DNA of 53,922 nucleotides from the NCBI GenBank assembly GCA_030053945.1, contig JASGCW010000021.1, positions 1 through 53,922 on the forward strand. Reading direction: 5' to 3'. This document shows, piece after piece, positions 1-6,467 of this stretch. Below the pieces are notes generated by a model. The model was not told the origin of the DNA and did no database searches. It worked only from the letters and a program-made list of their open reading frames with translations. The first letter of the stretch is position 1. Each line of letters opens with the position of its first letter. The position numbers and the translations under genes were made by a program. Source of the DNA: Limnohabitans sp. Lineage in GTDB: Bacteria > Bacteroidota > Bacteroidia > Flavobacteriales > Flavobacteriaceae.

Positions 1-97
1 CATCGGTTTTGTTTTCTACATAAACCATTTGTTCTACAAATAATTTTAGCTCTCTCATAAAGAGCAAAAAGAAGAAGGTGGTGATTAAAGTTCCCAT
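1..97 (-). CDS. 5' end of an unidentified gene running off the window
   Basis: An ATG at 97-95 on the minus strand opens a frame that stays open to the window edge for 32 codons. It begins MGTLITTFFFLLFMRELK, a short hydrophobic stretch followed by charged residues. A TATATTTG box, matching the Bacteroidota -7 element, lies at 154-147 on the same strand about 50 nt upstream, although no clear -33 TTG is seen. The fragment is too short to assign to a family. It is divergent from the XRE regulator at 215. Confidence 0.4.
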   Translation of the reverse strand, partial: MGTLITTFFFLLFMRELKLFVEQMVYVENKTD

Positions 98-146
98 AAG
101 TTTGTTATTTTGTTTATTTTTGACTTAGTAAAATTGATTAACAATA

Positions 147-167
147 CAAATATACACCGAAATTTCG
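147..167. promoter_or_regulatory. TATATTTG -7 box (minus strand) with adjacent CGAAATTTCG palindrome
   Basis: Positions 154-147 read TATATTTG on the minus strand, a match to TAnnTTTG. A perfect 10-bp palindrome, CGAAATTTCG, sits at 158-167, on the -33 side of that box and about 50 nt before the XRE gene start at 215. Its place between a divergent regulator and its neighbour suggests an operator, but this is inference. Confidence 0.35.
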
Positions 168-214
168 TTTTTTAAAATAAAATTACGAAAAAAAAGTGTT
201 TTATTGATATAACT

Positions 215-700
215 ATGAATGGACTAGAATTAAAAAACTTTAGGAAAAGTTTAAAAATGACACAATCAGAATTTGCAAACAAGATTGGTGTTACTTCTAG
301 GACTTTACAGAATTGGGAAGGAGGAATAAATGAAATTCCATCTACAGCTAAATTAGTCATTGATAGACTTATTGAAGAAAACGATTGCAAAGATGAGAAA
401 AATTTGACAACTGATTTTGAAGTTGTTAAAGAGTCTGTTAAAGTTGAAATGTTAAAAGAAAAAATAACTATACTAATTCAACAAAATACTGATTTAAGAA
501 ATCAGATTGAAGTTTTAAATAAACAATTAGAAGAATTTAAATTATTAAAAGATCAAGCTAATAAAATTATAAGTATAACTGAAAAAACATACCTGCTAGT
601 AGAATGGCTTAATAAAATAAGACAGGTAGACGATGAGATAAATTTAGCATATGAGTTAGCAAAAAAATCAAACGCCTTGAACAAAAAAAATAAACTTTAA
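215..700 (+). CDS. XRE-family helix-turn-helix regulator with coiled-coil tail
   Basis: This 161-residue protein has an N-terminal Cro/C1-type helix-turn-helix at about residues 5-50. The stretch MTQSEFANKIGVTSRTLQNWE is the scaffold-plus-recognition-helix pattern of the HTH_3 family. Residues from about 75 to 120 are rich in Lys, Glu, Gln and Leu with heptad spacing and probably form a coiled coil for dimerisation. Regulators of this kind usually control themselves and an adjacent accessory module; a perfect palindrome lies upstream. The gene converges on a small-protein operon at 785-1613. The target genes cannot be read from the sequence. Confidence 0.85.
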   Translation: MNGLELKNFRKSLKMTQSEFANKIGVTSRTLQNWEGGINEIPSTAKLVIDRLIEENDCKDEKNLTTDFEVVKESVKVEMLKEKITILIQQNTDLRNQIEVLNKQLEEFKLLKDQANKIISITEKTYLLVEWLNKIRQVDDEINLAYELAKKSNALNKKNKL

Positions 701-721
701 TTTTATACTTATTAATTAAAG

Positions 722-752
722 ATTAAGGAGAAATTCATACTTTCTCCTTAAT
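722..752. terminator. Perfect 12-bp stem-loop between convergent genes
   Basis: ATTAAGGAGAAA at 722-733 pairs perfectly with TTTCTCCTTAAT at 741-752 around a 7-nt loop. It lies 22 nt after the XRE stop codon and before the end of the minus-strand operon, so it can serve both directions. The following tract is AT-rich but not a clean T run. Confidence 0.5.
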
Positions 753-784
753 TATTAATCATAGAATATTTATATAGAATATTT

Positions 785-964
785 TCAAAATAAATTTTCG
801 AAAAAATTAGATTTAGGATTTTTTAATTTTTCAGATTCTTTCTTGCATTCTTCAAGTATAACTAAAAATTCTTCATAAGTAATATCACCAACCAACAAAG
901 ATTCTTTTGCTAGTTGTATAGATAAGATAATTGAATCCATCTTTTTAATATTCTCTTCAAACAT
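785..964 (-). CDS. Small charged protein of unknown function (59 aa)
   Basis: A 59-residue frame starts at ATG 964-962 and begins MFEENIKKMDSIILS. It is Glu/Lys-rich and probably helical, with no signal peptide or membrane segment. Its start codon lies inside the last codons of the upstream membrane protein gene, whose stop is at 959-957, an 8-nt overlap that points to translational coupling. It is the last gene of a three-gene minus-strand operon. I do not recognise the family. Confidence 0.55.
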   Translation of the reverse strand: MFEENIKKMDSIILSIQLAKESLLVGDITYEEFLVILEECKKESEKLKNPKSNFFENLF

Positions 965-1415
965 TTTTAGAATCCTTTTTTGCTTTTAAGATTGATAAAT
1001 CAAGAATATTTTCGAGCATTTCCATCTTTTTTGACAATGCTTTTTGTTTATCATTATAAATTTTGTACTTATTGGCAATGAGAACCAACAAAGCAACACA
1101 TATCACAGATATGCCAAAAACACTAAAACTAAATAAATCTTTAGAATTGTAATCTCTAGTAAAAATCAACCAATAAAAATTTAATCCTAAAAAGTAAATA
1201 GGTGAAAAGAAAGATATATTAAAAGGATTTAATTTATTACTTACAATAATCAGAATTATTGCCAACCATTGAGAAATAAAAAAAACAAAATTAGATGAAG
1301 AATTAAATCCGAACGTATTTGAAAACTGAATATTGAATTTGTCAAGTATTACATCCATAATTAGTAAAATACCTGAAATCACAATCAAAATCGATGAAAT
1401 TATTCTATATATCAT
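957..1415 (-). CDS. Small multi-pass membrane protein of unknown function
   Basis: This 152-residue protein has about four hydrophobic segments, at roughly residues 4-22, 44-60, 68-85 and 97-113. A charged, probably coiled-coil C-terminal tail of about 35 residues follows (sequence near KYKIYNDKQKALSKKMEM). No catalytic motif is visible. It is the middle gene of a tight operon: the lipoprotein gene at 1419-1613 ends 3 nt upstream of its start, and the small gene at 785-964 overlaps its end. The layout (lipoprotein, membrane protein, small soluble protein) recalls accessory or phage-derived modules, but no function is assigned. Confidence 0.65.
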   Translation of the reverse strand: MIYRIISSILIVISGILLIMDVILDKFNIQFSNTFGFNSSSNFVFFISQWLAIILIIVSNKLNPFNISFFSPIYFLGLNFYWLIFTRDYNSKDLFSFSVFGISVICVALLVLIANKYKIYNDKQKALSKKMEMLENILDLSILKAKKDSKNV

Positions 1416-1418
1416 AAT

Positions 1419-1613
1419 TTATGGTCTTCCTCCTCCTCTATCTCTATCAACTTCTGTTAAAGTGGTTTGAGGATTATCTCTATTGTTATCTACACATTTT
1501 TGTTCTTCCTGTGTTAAATTATTAGGTCTTCCCGACAAATAATTCACCACATCTTCATACGTACACGAGGTGCACAATGCCAGCATTCCTGCTAGTAAAA
1601 TAACTTTTTTCAT
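1419..1613 (-). CDS. Small lipoprotein of unknown function
   Basis: The 64-residue product begins MKKVILLAGMLALCTSC, a typical lipoprotein signal with Cys17 as the lipidated residue. The mature part is only about 47 residues, polar, with a second Cys (EEQKCVDNN) and a C-terminal tail ending RGGGRP. It heads the three-gene operon running to 785. Length and composition are compatible with a phage-type outer-membrane spanin subunit, but equally with any small surface lipoprotein, so the role is left open. Confidence 0.65.
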   Translation of the reverse strand: MKKVILLAGMLALCTSCTYEDVVNYLSGRPNNLTQEEQKCVDNNRDNPQTTLTEVDRDRGGGRP

Positions 1614-2263
1614 AACTTATAATTTTAAATTGACTTTACTAAAATAAACAATCTTATATAAGTTTGAATTGTTATGCTATTATTTATCACTTAAAATAAA
1701 AACGGCATTTAGGGGCTAAAAGTAAAAAGAAATAAATTTTAAGAAGTACGGTTTTTCCGTATAAATTGTTAAAATTTTTGAAAGTTTCAGTCCCGAAGCT
1801 TCGGGATCAAGTTTCTTTTTTCTTGTGTGAAAATTGTTACTCTACTTTTTTACACACCCTTTTTGTGTGAAAATTATTGCTGCATTTTTTTTCACACTCT
1901 TTTTGTGTGAAAATTGTTTTCTGGTTTTTTTATACTCGTACTTTGGTTTGCTGAAAGCTCGATTGGGTTTACACCTGACTGACAGGCTTTGAAAAACCTA
2001 TTACTAGTTCTAATTGTTTATTTTTGAATCATTAAGACATCGTAATTTATTACTCCCGAAGCTTCGAGATTGTAATTTGCACTTTTGATTTTTATACATC
2101 TAAATAGCTAAATAGTCACAACTTTTCTAAAAATGAAAATAAATTATATAGAATATAATTTTACGGTTTTCCGTAAGGATTATACTTTTTATTTTTTTAG
2201 CTTAGCAGTAACAAACTAAAAAAGCAAACAACTTCTCTTAATAGGGCTGTTTTTTAGCTTTAA
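1614..2263. other. Gene-free AT-rich spacer with repeats and short hairpins
   Basis: I find no convincing reading frame here. The spacer holds the 40-bp tandem repeat described separately. A perfect palindrome, CCCGAAGCTTCGGG, lies near 1793-1806, with a near copy, CCCGAAGCTTCGAG, near 2054. Two short hairpins of the form TACGG-T(n)-CCGTA lie near 1746-1760 and 2162-2175. The latter two may be weak terminators or REP-like elements. Confidence 0.5.
1821..1940. repeat. Three tandem copies of a 40-bp unit
   Basis: Positions 1821-1860, 1861-1900 and 1901-1940 align without gaps. Each begins (t)TTGTGTGAAAATT and ends with a T-rich tract. The first two copies close with the short inverted element TTTT(T)nACAC(A)C before the next TTTTGTGTGA, so each copy can form a small GTGTGA/TCACAC-like hairpin. 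The third copy is degenerate at its 3' end. Confidence 0.8.
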
Positions 2264-2319
2264 TTTTAACAGTTGGATTGCGCAAAATATATTTGAGCTG
2301 CGTATATCTGACGTTAGCA
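2264..2319. repeat. attC-like imperfect inverted repeat (junction 1)
   Basis: The 5' arm TAACAGTTGGATTGCGCA (2267-2284) pairs with the 3' arm TGCGTATATCTGACGTTA (2299-2316). The fit needs one extrahelical base in each arm and a few G-T pairs, around a loop of about 14 nt. Outer ends TTTTAAC and GTTAGCA resemble the RYYYAAC/GTTRRRY cores of integron attC sites, and the 56-nt size is typical of short ones. After GTTA come five bases and then CATTTTAA (2322-2329), the same arrangement as at 6437-6452. The structure is visible in the sequence; calling it a recombination site is inference. Confidence 0.55.
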
Positions 2320-2347
2320 AACATTTTAAACAAATACTACGAAACAA

Positions 2348-4267
2348 ATGGACAGAATAATTGAAAGTTTTATTGAAGATTTCAAAACAGACTTTAGCTA
2401 CAACCAAACTGATAAATCAAAATTATTTGAACATTTTGTAAACTATGTTTTAGTTTCAAAGATATATCCAGACCGTTCCTCACTGGATAAAATAAATGTT
2501 GGAGGAAATAGAAATCCTGGTATTGACGGTCTTGCGATAATGGTTAATAATCACCTTGCAACATCAAAAGAAGAAGTTGACTATTTCATACAAGACTCAG
2601 ATGCTTTGGAGGTTGAATTCAACTTTATTCAGTCTAAAACATCTGATTCTTTTGAATTAGGAAGTATAAGTACTTTTATTGCTTCTATAAAAGAATTTTT
2701 TGGAAATGGAGACTTACAATTTGAAGACGAATTATTAAATTTAAGAGATTTAAAAGATTACATATACAAAAATAGTATTAAGATGGACAAAAGTCCATCT
2801 ATAAAACTATACTACGCAACAACAGGTAAATGGTTAAATAATCAAAATTTACAAACAATTATTAATTCTGGTATAAAAGATTTAAAACATTTAGAAATTT
2901 TTTCTAAAATTAAATTTTATCCAATTGATGCAGATAAATTGAAATCTCTTTATCGTGAAATAAAAAATAAAATCACGAAAGAAATTATTTTTGAAAAACA
3001 TACAATTTTACCTAAAATGGACAATATTACAGAATCTTATCTAGGTATATTGCCAGCTACTGAGTTAGTAAAAATAACAAGTGATGATGATGGTGAATTA
3101 ATAAAAACAATTTTTTATGACAACGTAAGAGATTTTCAAGGATTTAATAAAGTTAATACTGGTATTAGAAACACTATTATAGAAAAAAAGGAAAACGACA
3201 AATTTGTTTTACTAAATAACGGAATTACTATAGTTGCCAAATCTTTAAACAAAGTAGGAAGTGCATTTAAACTTTCAGAATTTCAAATTGTGAATGGCTG
3301 TCAGACATCACACGTTTTACACTACTTAAAAGAACAAATTACTGCGAATGTTTATATTCCACTTAAACTTATAGTAACAGACCACGATGATACAATCAAT
3401 GATATTATCAAAGCAACCAATAGTCAAACAGAAGTAAAAAATGAAGCATTTGAAATTTTAAAACCTTTTCACAAAAGATTAGAAGAGTTTTACTTGACAT
3501 TTGAAAAAGATGATAATAAGAAATTATACTACGAAAGACGTTCACGCCAGTACTTTGGAGCAAAATCTAAAAATGATAAAATCATTGGTCTTTCAAGTCA
3601 AATTGCATCTTACATAGCAATGTTTTTAAATGAGCCTCAAAGTACACAGAGATATTTTGGTGAACTTTTAAATTCATATAGTAATAGATTGTTTTACGAA
3701 AATCATTCTTTGTATCCATATTATACAAGTAGTCTAGCTTTAAATGTCTTAGAAGATTTTTTCAGAGAAAATAAATTAAATCAAACTTCTAAACGATATA
3801 AATATCATTTAATGCTAATGTTTAGAATCCGTATTGCAGGCGAAAAAATTCCAATGAACTCAAATGGTAATAAACAAATTGAAATGTATTGCAGCAAAAT
3901 AATGGAAGCCTTATGGAACAGAGATAAAGCATTAGAAACCTTTAAAATTCTAGAAACTAAACTTACTGAAGTTCTTAAAAAAACGAAAATTCCTAATAGG
4001 AACACTCATCAAACAAGAGCTTTCACTGAAGAACTTATACCTACAATAAAAACAGATAAAAAATTTGGCAAATTGACATATTATAACTTTGAAAAAGGTT
4101 TTGGATTTATTAGAGTTGACAATACAGAAGAGGATGCTTTTGTTCATTACACAGAATTGACACAAATTCAACAAAATGAGATAATTCCAGGTCTAAAGTT
4201 GACATTTGACATATTTCAATCACAAAAAGGACCACAAGCTAAGAATGTAGAAAAAGTAGTACTATAA
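2348..4267 (+). CDS. AIPR-type abortive-infection protein with PD-(D/E)XK-like N-domain and C-terminal cold-shock domain
   Basis: A 639-residue protein in three parts. Residues about 25-100 look like a PD-(D/E)XK nuclease core: GIDG at 58-61 supplies the acidic residue, and FNFIQSK at 91-97 supplies the Q-x-K end of the motif. The middle carries the AIPR signature: an N-V-R-D-F-Q-G element, LLNNGITIV and IVNGCQTS, followed by a helical region. Residues 573-639 form a cold-shock domain, with KGFGFI as RNP1-like motif and DAFVHYTEL as the second strand, which binds single-stranded nucleic acid. AIPR proteins are named for abortive infection phage resistance, so a role as a phage-triggered nuclease is plausible. 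GTTAGCAAAC at 2313-2322 and its exact complement GTTTGCTAAC at 4274-4283 flank the gene, suggesting transfer as a single-gene cassette. Confidence 0.8.
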   Translation: MDRIIESFIEDFKTDFSYNQTDKSKLFEHFVNYVLVSKIYPDRSSLDKINVGGNRNPGIDGLAIMVNNHLATSKEEVDYFIQDSDALEVEFNFIQSKTSDSFELGSISTFIASIKEFFGNGDLQFEDELLNLRDLKDYIYKNSIKMDKSPSIKLYYATTGKWLNNQNLQTIINSGIKDLKHLEIFSKIKFYPIDADKLKSLYREIKNKITKEIIFEKHTILPKMDNITESYLGILPATELVKITSDDDGELIKTIFYDNVRDFQGFNKVNTGIRNTIIEKKENDKFVLLNNGITIVAKSLNKVGSAFKLSEFQIVNGCQTSHVLHYLKEQITANVYIPLKLIVTDHDDTINDIIKATNSQTEVKNEAFEILKPFHKRLEEFYLTFEKDDNKKLYYERRSRQYFGAKSKNDKIIGLSSQIASYIAMFLNEPQSTQRYFGELLNSYSNRLFYENHSLYPYYTSSLALNVLEDFFRENKLNQTSKRYKYHLMLMFRIRIAGEKIPMNSNGNKQIEMYCSKIMEALWNRDKALETFKILETKLTEVLKKTKIPNRNTHQTRAFTEELIPTIKTDKKFGKLTYYNFEKGFGFIRVDNTEEDAFVHYTELTQIQQNEIIPGLKLTFDIFQSQKGPQAKNVEKVVL

Positions 4268-4273
4268 TAAAAC

Positions 4274-4310
4274 GTTTGCTAACAAGGTATAGCCAATGGT
4301 ATGACGACAG
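4274..4310 (+). repeat. Cassette junction 2 (core plus shared leader)
   Basis: GTTTGCTAAC at 4274-4283 is the exact reverse complement of the core at 2313-2322. It is followed by AAGGTATAGCC and then the leader AGCCAATGGTATGACGACAG (4291-4310). That leader matches the one before the gene at 6468 (AGCCATTTTAAGACGACAG, 6442-6460) at its two ends, AGCCA and GACGACAG. No long stem is present here. The GGTATAGCC element instead has a partial partner, GGGCTATA, near 5479-5486, beyond the next two genes. Confidence 0.4.
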
Positions 4311-4939
4311 AAAAACAAAATATTAACAGCGTGACAAAAGAACTTTTAGACAACGGTTTTCTTCACCTGACTGACCAGACCGAAGAACAATTGAACGAGT
4401 TAATAAATTCGTTAGGACAGGTTATTTTCACTACTGACGTTGTTGTAAAACCTGAAAGCAAAGGAATGGTAACTTCTGCTCGTGGACTTGACTATCATAC
4501 CGACCACCATAAAGCCAAATACATAATTTGGTATTGTTACAAACAGACCGACTTGGGTGGAGACAGTATTTTGATGGATGCAAAAAAAATTTACGAGCAA
4601 CTTTCAGACGAACATAAACAACAACTTACAGCAATAGAACTTTTTGAACATAAAATTTTCCCTGACGACAAAGAGAGTTATCCTTTCGTTGCGACAGACG
4701 AAAATGGAAAAAGAAAATTTTACTACTCATTTTGGCTTGTAAAAAATGAAGACAAGCTAAATCCTGCTATGCTTGAATTTCAGCGACTGATTAAACAGAC
4801 CGAACCAATTAGATTAAACTTAAAAGAGCGGGACATTCTTGTTGTGGACAATCACAGAATTTTTCACGGCAGGACACCAATTGAAGGTAGCAAAAACCGT
4901 TTCCTAAAAAGATTTTGGCTAATAGCAAACAATTCATAA
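4301..4939 (+). CDS. TauD/TfdA-like Fe(II)/2-oxoglutarate-dependent dioxygenase
   Basis: A 212-residue protein of the clavaminate synthase/TauD fold. The iron-binding triad is visible as His66-x-Asp68 (in LDYHTDHH) and a distal His at 189 in HRIFHGRT. An Arg near 200-204 (NRFLKRFW) is placed to bind the 2-oxoglutarate carboxylate. The family hydroxylates or oxidatively modifies small molecules, amino acids or peptides; the substrate here is unknown. It is shorter than TauD (about 280 residues), so the N-terminal lobe is trimmed. The ATG at 4301 falls inside the conserved cassette leader; a GTG ten codons later is an alternative start. The next gene follows after 19 nt and probably shares its transcript. 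Codon use is less AT-biased than in the preceding gene. Confidence 0.8.
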   Translation: MTTEKQNINSVTKELLDNGFLHLTDQTEEQLNELINSLGQVIFTTDVVVKPESKGMVTSARGLDYHTDHHKAKYIIWYCYKQTDLGGDSILMDAKKIYEQLSDEHKQQLTAIELFEHKIFPDDKESYPFVATDENGKRKFYYSFWLVKNEDKLNPAMLEFQRLIKQTEPIRLNLKERDILVVDNHRIFHGRTPIEGSKNRFLKRFWLIANNS

Positions 4940-4958
4940 TTCAAAAAAATAACGCAAA

Positions 4959-5468
4959 ATGGAACAGACAGTTTTAATTTATCCTGACCCGATTAGCGTA
5001 GAAAGAGTTTCTTACCTAATCAATCAAAAGGGCATTGACCCTGTAATCGCTAACCTTGACCTTGAAATGGTTAAGATGAAACTTCGTGAACCAGAAGAAG
5101 GTGAAAACTGGACACACGAACAATGTGACAGTGCAGAAGTAGAATACAAACGCTATCTGCACCTATGTAAAAAGTTTGGAAAAGGAATTGTTCCGAACAA
5201 GATTATGGACAAGTTTTGGCATTACCACATACTTGACACAAGTGCTTATCACAAAGACTGCGACACAGTTTTCGGACATTACTTACACCACTTTCCTTAC
5301 TTCGGAATGCGTGGAGAACAAGATGCAATTGACTTAAAAAACTCTTTCTTGCAGACAAAGGAAAAATATCTTGAGACATTTGGTGAAGAAATCGCAAGAG
5401 ACGAACACACCAAGTGTTGGCACGACTGTGAAAATCGTTGTTGGCACGCTTGTTCAGACGACAAATGA
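4959..5468 (+). CDS. GRDP/DUF1399-like protein with C-terminal CWHxC-x3-CWHxC tail
   Basis: The 169-residue product carries a His/Trp-rich core at about residues 80-120: DKFWHYHILDTSAYHKDC followed by HHFPYFGMRG. This is the signature I associate with the glycine-rich-domain-containing-protein-like (DUF1399) family, whose biochemical role is poorly defined. The last 17 residues hold two copies of the same element, C153-W-H-D-C157 and C161-W-H-A-C165, set three residues apart. Such a tail could bind metal or be a modification site. Only 19 nt separate it from the dioxygenase gene upstream, so the two are probably co-transcribed and may act together. Confidence 0.7.
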   Translation: MEQTVLIYPDPISVERVSYLINQKGIDPVIANLDLEMVKMKLREPEEGENWTHEQCDSAEVEYKRYLHLCKKFGKGIVPNKIMDKFWHYHILDTSAYHKDCDTVFGHYLHHFPYFGMRGEQDAIDLKNSFLQTKEKYLETFGEEIARDEHTKCWHDCENRCWHACSDDK

Positions 5469-5482
5469 CAAGAACCACGGGC

Positions 5483-5541
5483 TATAATAGCTAAGGTTTC
5501 GTTGCGCGCGAAGCACGAACAATGAAACCTTAGCTATTGTA
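5483..5541. repeat. Long stem-loop, attC-like (junction 3)
   Basis: The arms 5483-5504 and 5520-5541 are complementary at 20 of 22 positions, and both exceptions are G-T type. The core of the stem is TAGCTAAGGTTTC / GAAACCTTAGCTA, with a 15-nt GC-rich loop (GCGCGCGAAGCACGA region). It lies after the GRDP-like gene and is followed by CATTTAA at 5545-5551, similar to the CATTTTAA seen after the other junctions. It could act as a transcription terminator, a recombination site, or both; there is no T tract. Confidence 0.55.
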
Positions 5542-5568
5542 CGACATTTAACAGAAAAACTAATCAAA

Positions 5569-6306
5569 ATGAAATATTTAATATTAATACTATTGTTTCC
5601 TTTTTCTTCTTTCTCACAGGAAGTTAGAACATTTTTGGCAGATAGAACTGCGGATTATTCTGTTCCGTCTGGTACAAAAGAAGTCATAATTGAATGTTGG
5701 GGAGCAGGTGGGAATGGAAATATATATGAAGGTGGAAGTGGTGGAGATTATTTATTGAAAAAGATACTAGTTAACACTTTTTCAATAGAAGAACATTCTA
5801 TAGGAAGTAGTGGTTCACCAAATACAATATTAAAAGTAAAGGTGAATGGAAATTTACTTGATTTTGTAGCCAAAGGAGGAAAAGAAAAAGATAATAATTT
5901 TCAAAATAATCCACTTCCAAATAATAGTGATTTTACAACAAGTAATTTTGATTTTTATTATAAAGGAGAAAATGGGAGTTTGAATACAATTTCTGAATTT
6001 TCAACATTAACTAATGAAAATAACAACAATTTTTATGTTAGAATAACAGAAATAGGTGGCGATGGTGGAAATAGTTATTATCCAACTTCAACAAAAGGAA
6101 AAGGTAGCGTTTTATTAGGAACGATAACAAAACCACAATATGGAAATTGGATAATTCAAGACAATATTTCATTCAATCTGCCAACAAATGGAATTACACC
6201 AGGCGGAGGTGGAGGTGGAGGTTCAAAATATTTTTCTTCTTCAAATACACTGAATTTATTTGGAAAAGGAGGATTAGGTATGATAAGAATAACATTTAAC
6301 AAATAA
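5569..6306 (+). CDS. Secreted glycine-rich domain protein
   Basis: The 245-residue protein begins MKYLILILLFPFSSFSQ, a Sec signal peptide probably cleaved just before or after Gln17. The mature part starts with a beta strand and the pattern VIIECWGAGGNG, followed by GGSGGDY. It ends with TPGGGGGGGSKY and a final GGLGMIRITF strand. This arrangement (vxvxxWGaGGgG ... GGxGxvxv) is typical of glycine-rich repeat domains found in surface and phage-tail-like proteins. No T9SS sorting domain is present. It stands alone between two inverted repeats and looks like a single-gene cassette. Function is unknown; adhesion or surface coating is a guess. Confidence 0.65.
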   Translation: MKYLILILLFPFSSFSQEVRTFLADRTADYSVPSGTKEVIIECWGAGGNGNIYEGGSGGDYLLKKILVNTFSIEEHSIGSSGSPNTILKVKVNGNLLDFVAKGGKEKDNNFQNNPLPNNSDFTTSNFDFYYKGENGSLNTISEFSTLTNENNNNFYVRITEIGGDGGNSYYPTSTKGKGSVLLGTITKPQYGNWIIQDNISFNLPTNGITPGGGGGGGSKYFSSSNTLNLFGKGGLGMIRITFNK

Positions 6307-6319
6307 ACGCGTACTACAA

Positions 6320-6452
6320 GGTATTGCCAAAAGCGGGGCTGAATGGCTTCGATTAGACATTTGTGCAAGGTTCGACATTCGTTCTTCGATTAAACTTTTG
6401 TGTTAAATTTCCCCGCCTTCGGCAATACCCGTTCCGTTACTAGCCATTTTAA
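6320..6452. repeat. Large attC-like inverted repeat (junction 4) and shared leader
   Basis: GGTATTGCC (6320-6328) and GCGGGG (6333-6338) pair exactly with CCCCGC (6411-6416) and GGCAATACC (6421-6429). The two helices are separated by a 4-nt internal loop on each side, and the terminal loop is about 72 nt. Inside that loop CTTCGATTAGACATTTGTG and CTTCGATTAAACTTTTGTG form a direct repeat with two mismatches. Just after the stem come CGTTA, five bases, and CATTTTAA (6436-6452), the same order and spacing as at 2312-2329. A long attC with a variable loop is the best analogy. Confidence 0.55.
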
Positions 6453-6467
6453 GACGACAGCAAAACA

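Noticed and set aside
1821..1940. Tandem 40-bp units as a CRISPR array
   Set aside because: Units are contiguous and vary along their length; there are no unique spacers between constant repeats and no cas genes.
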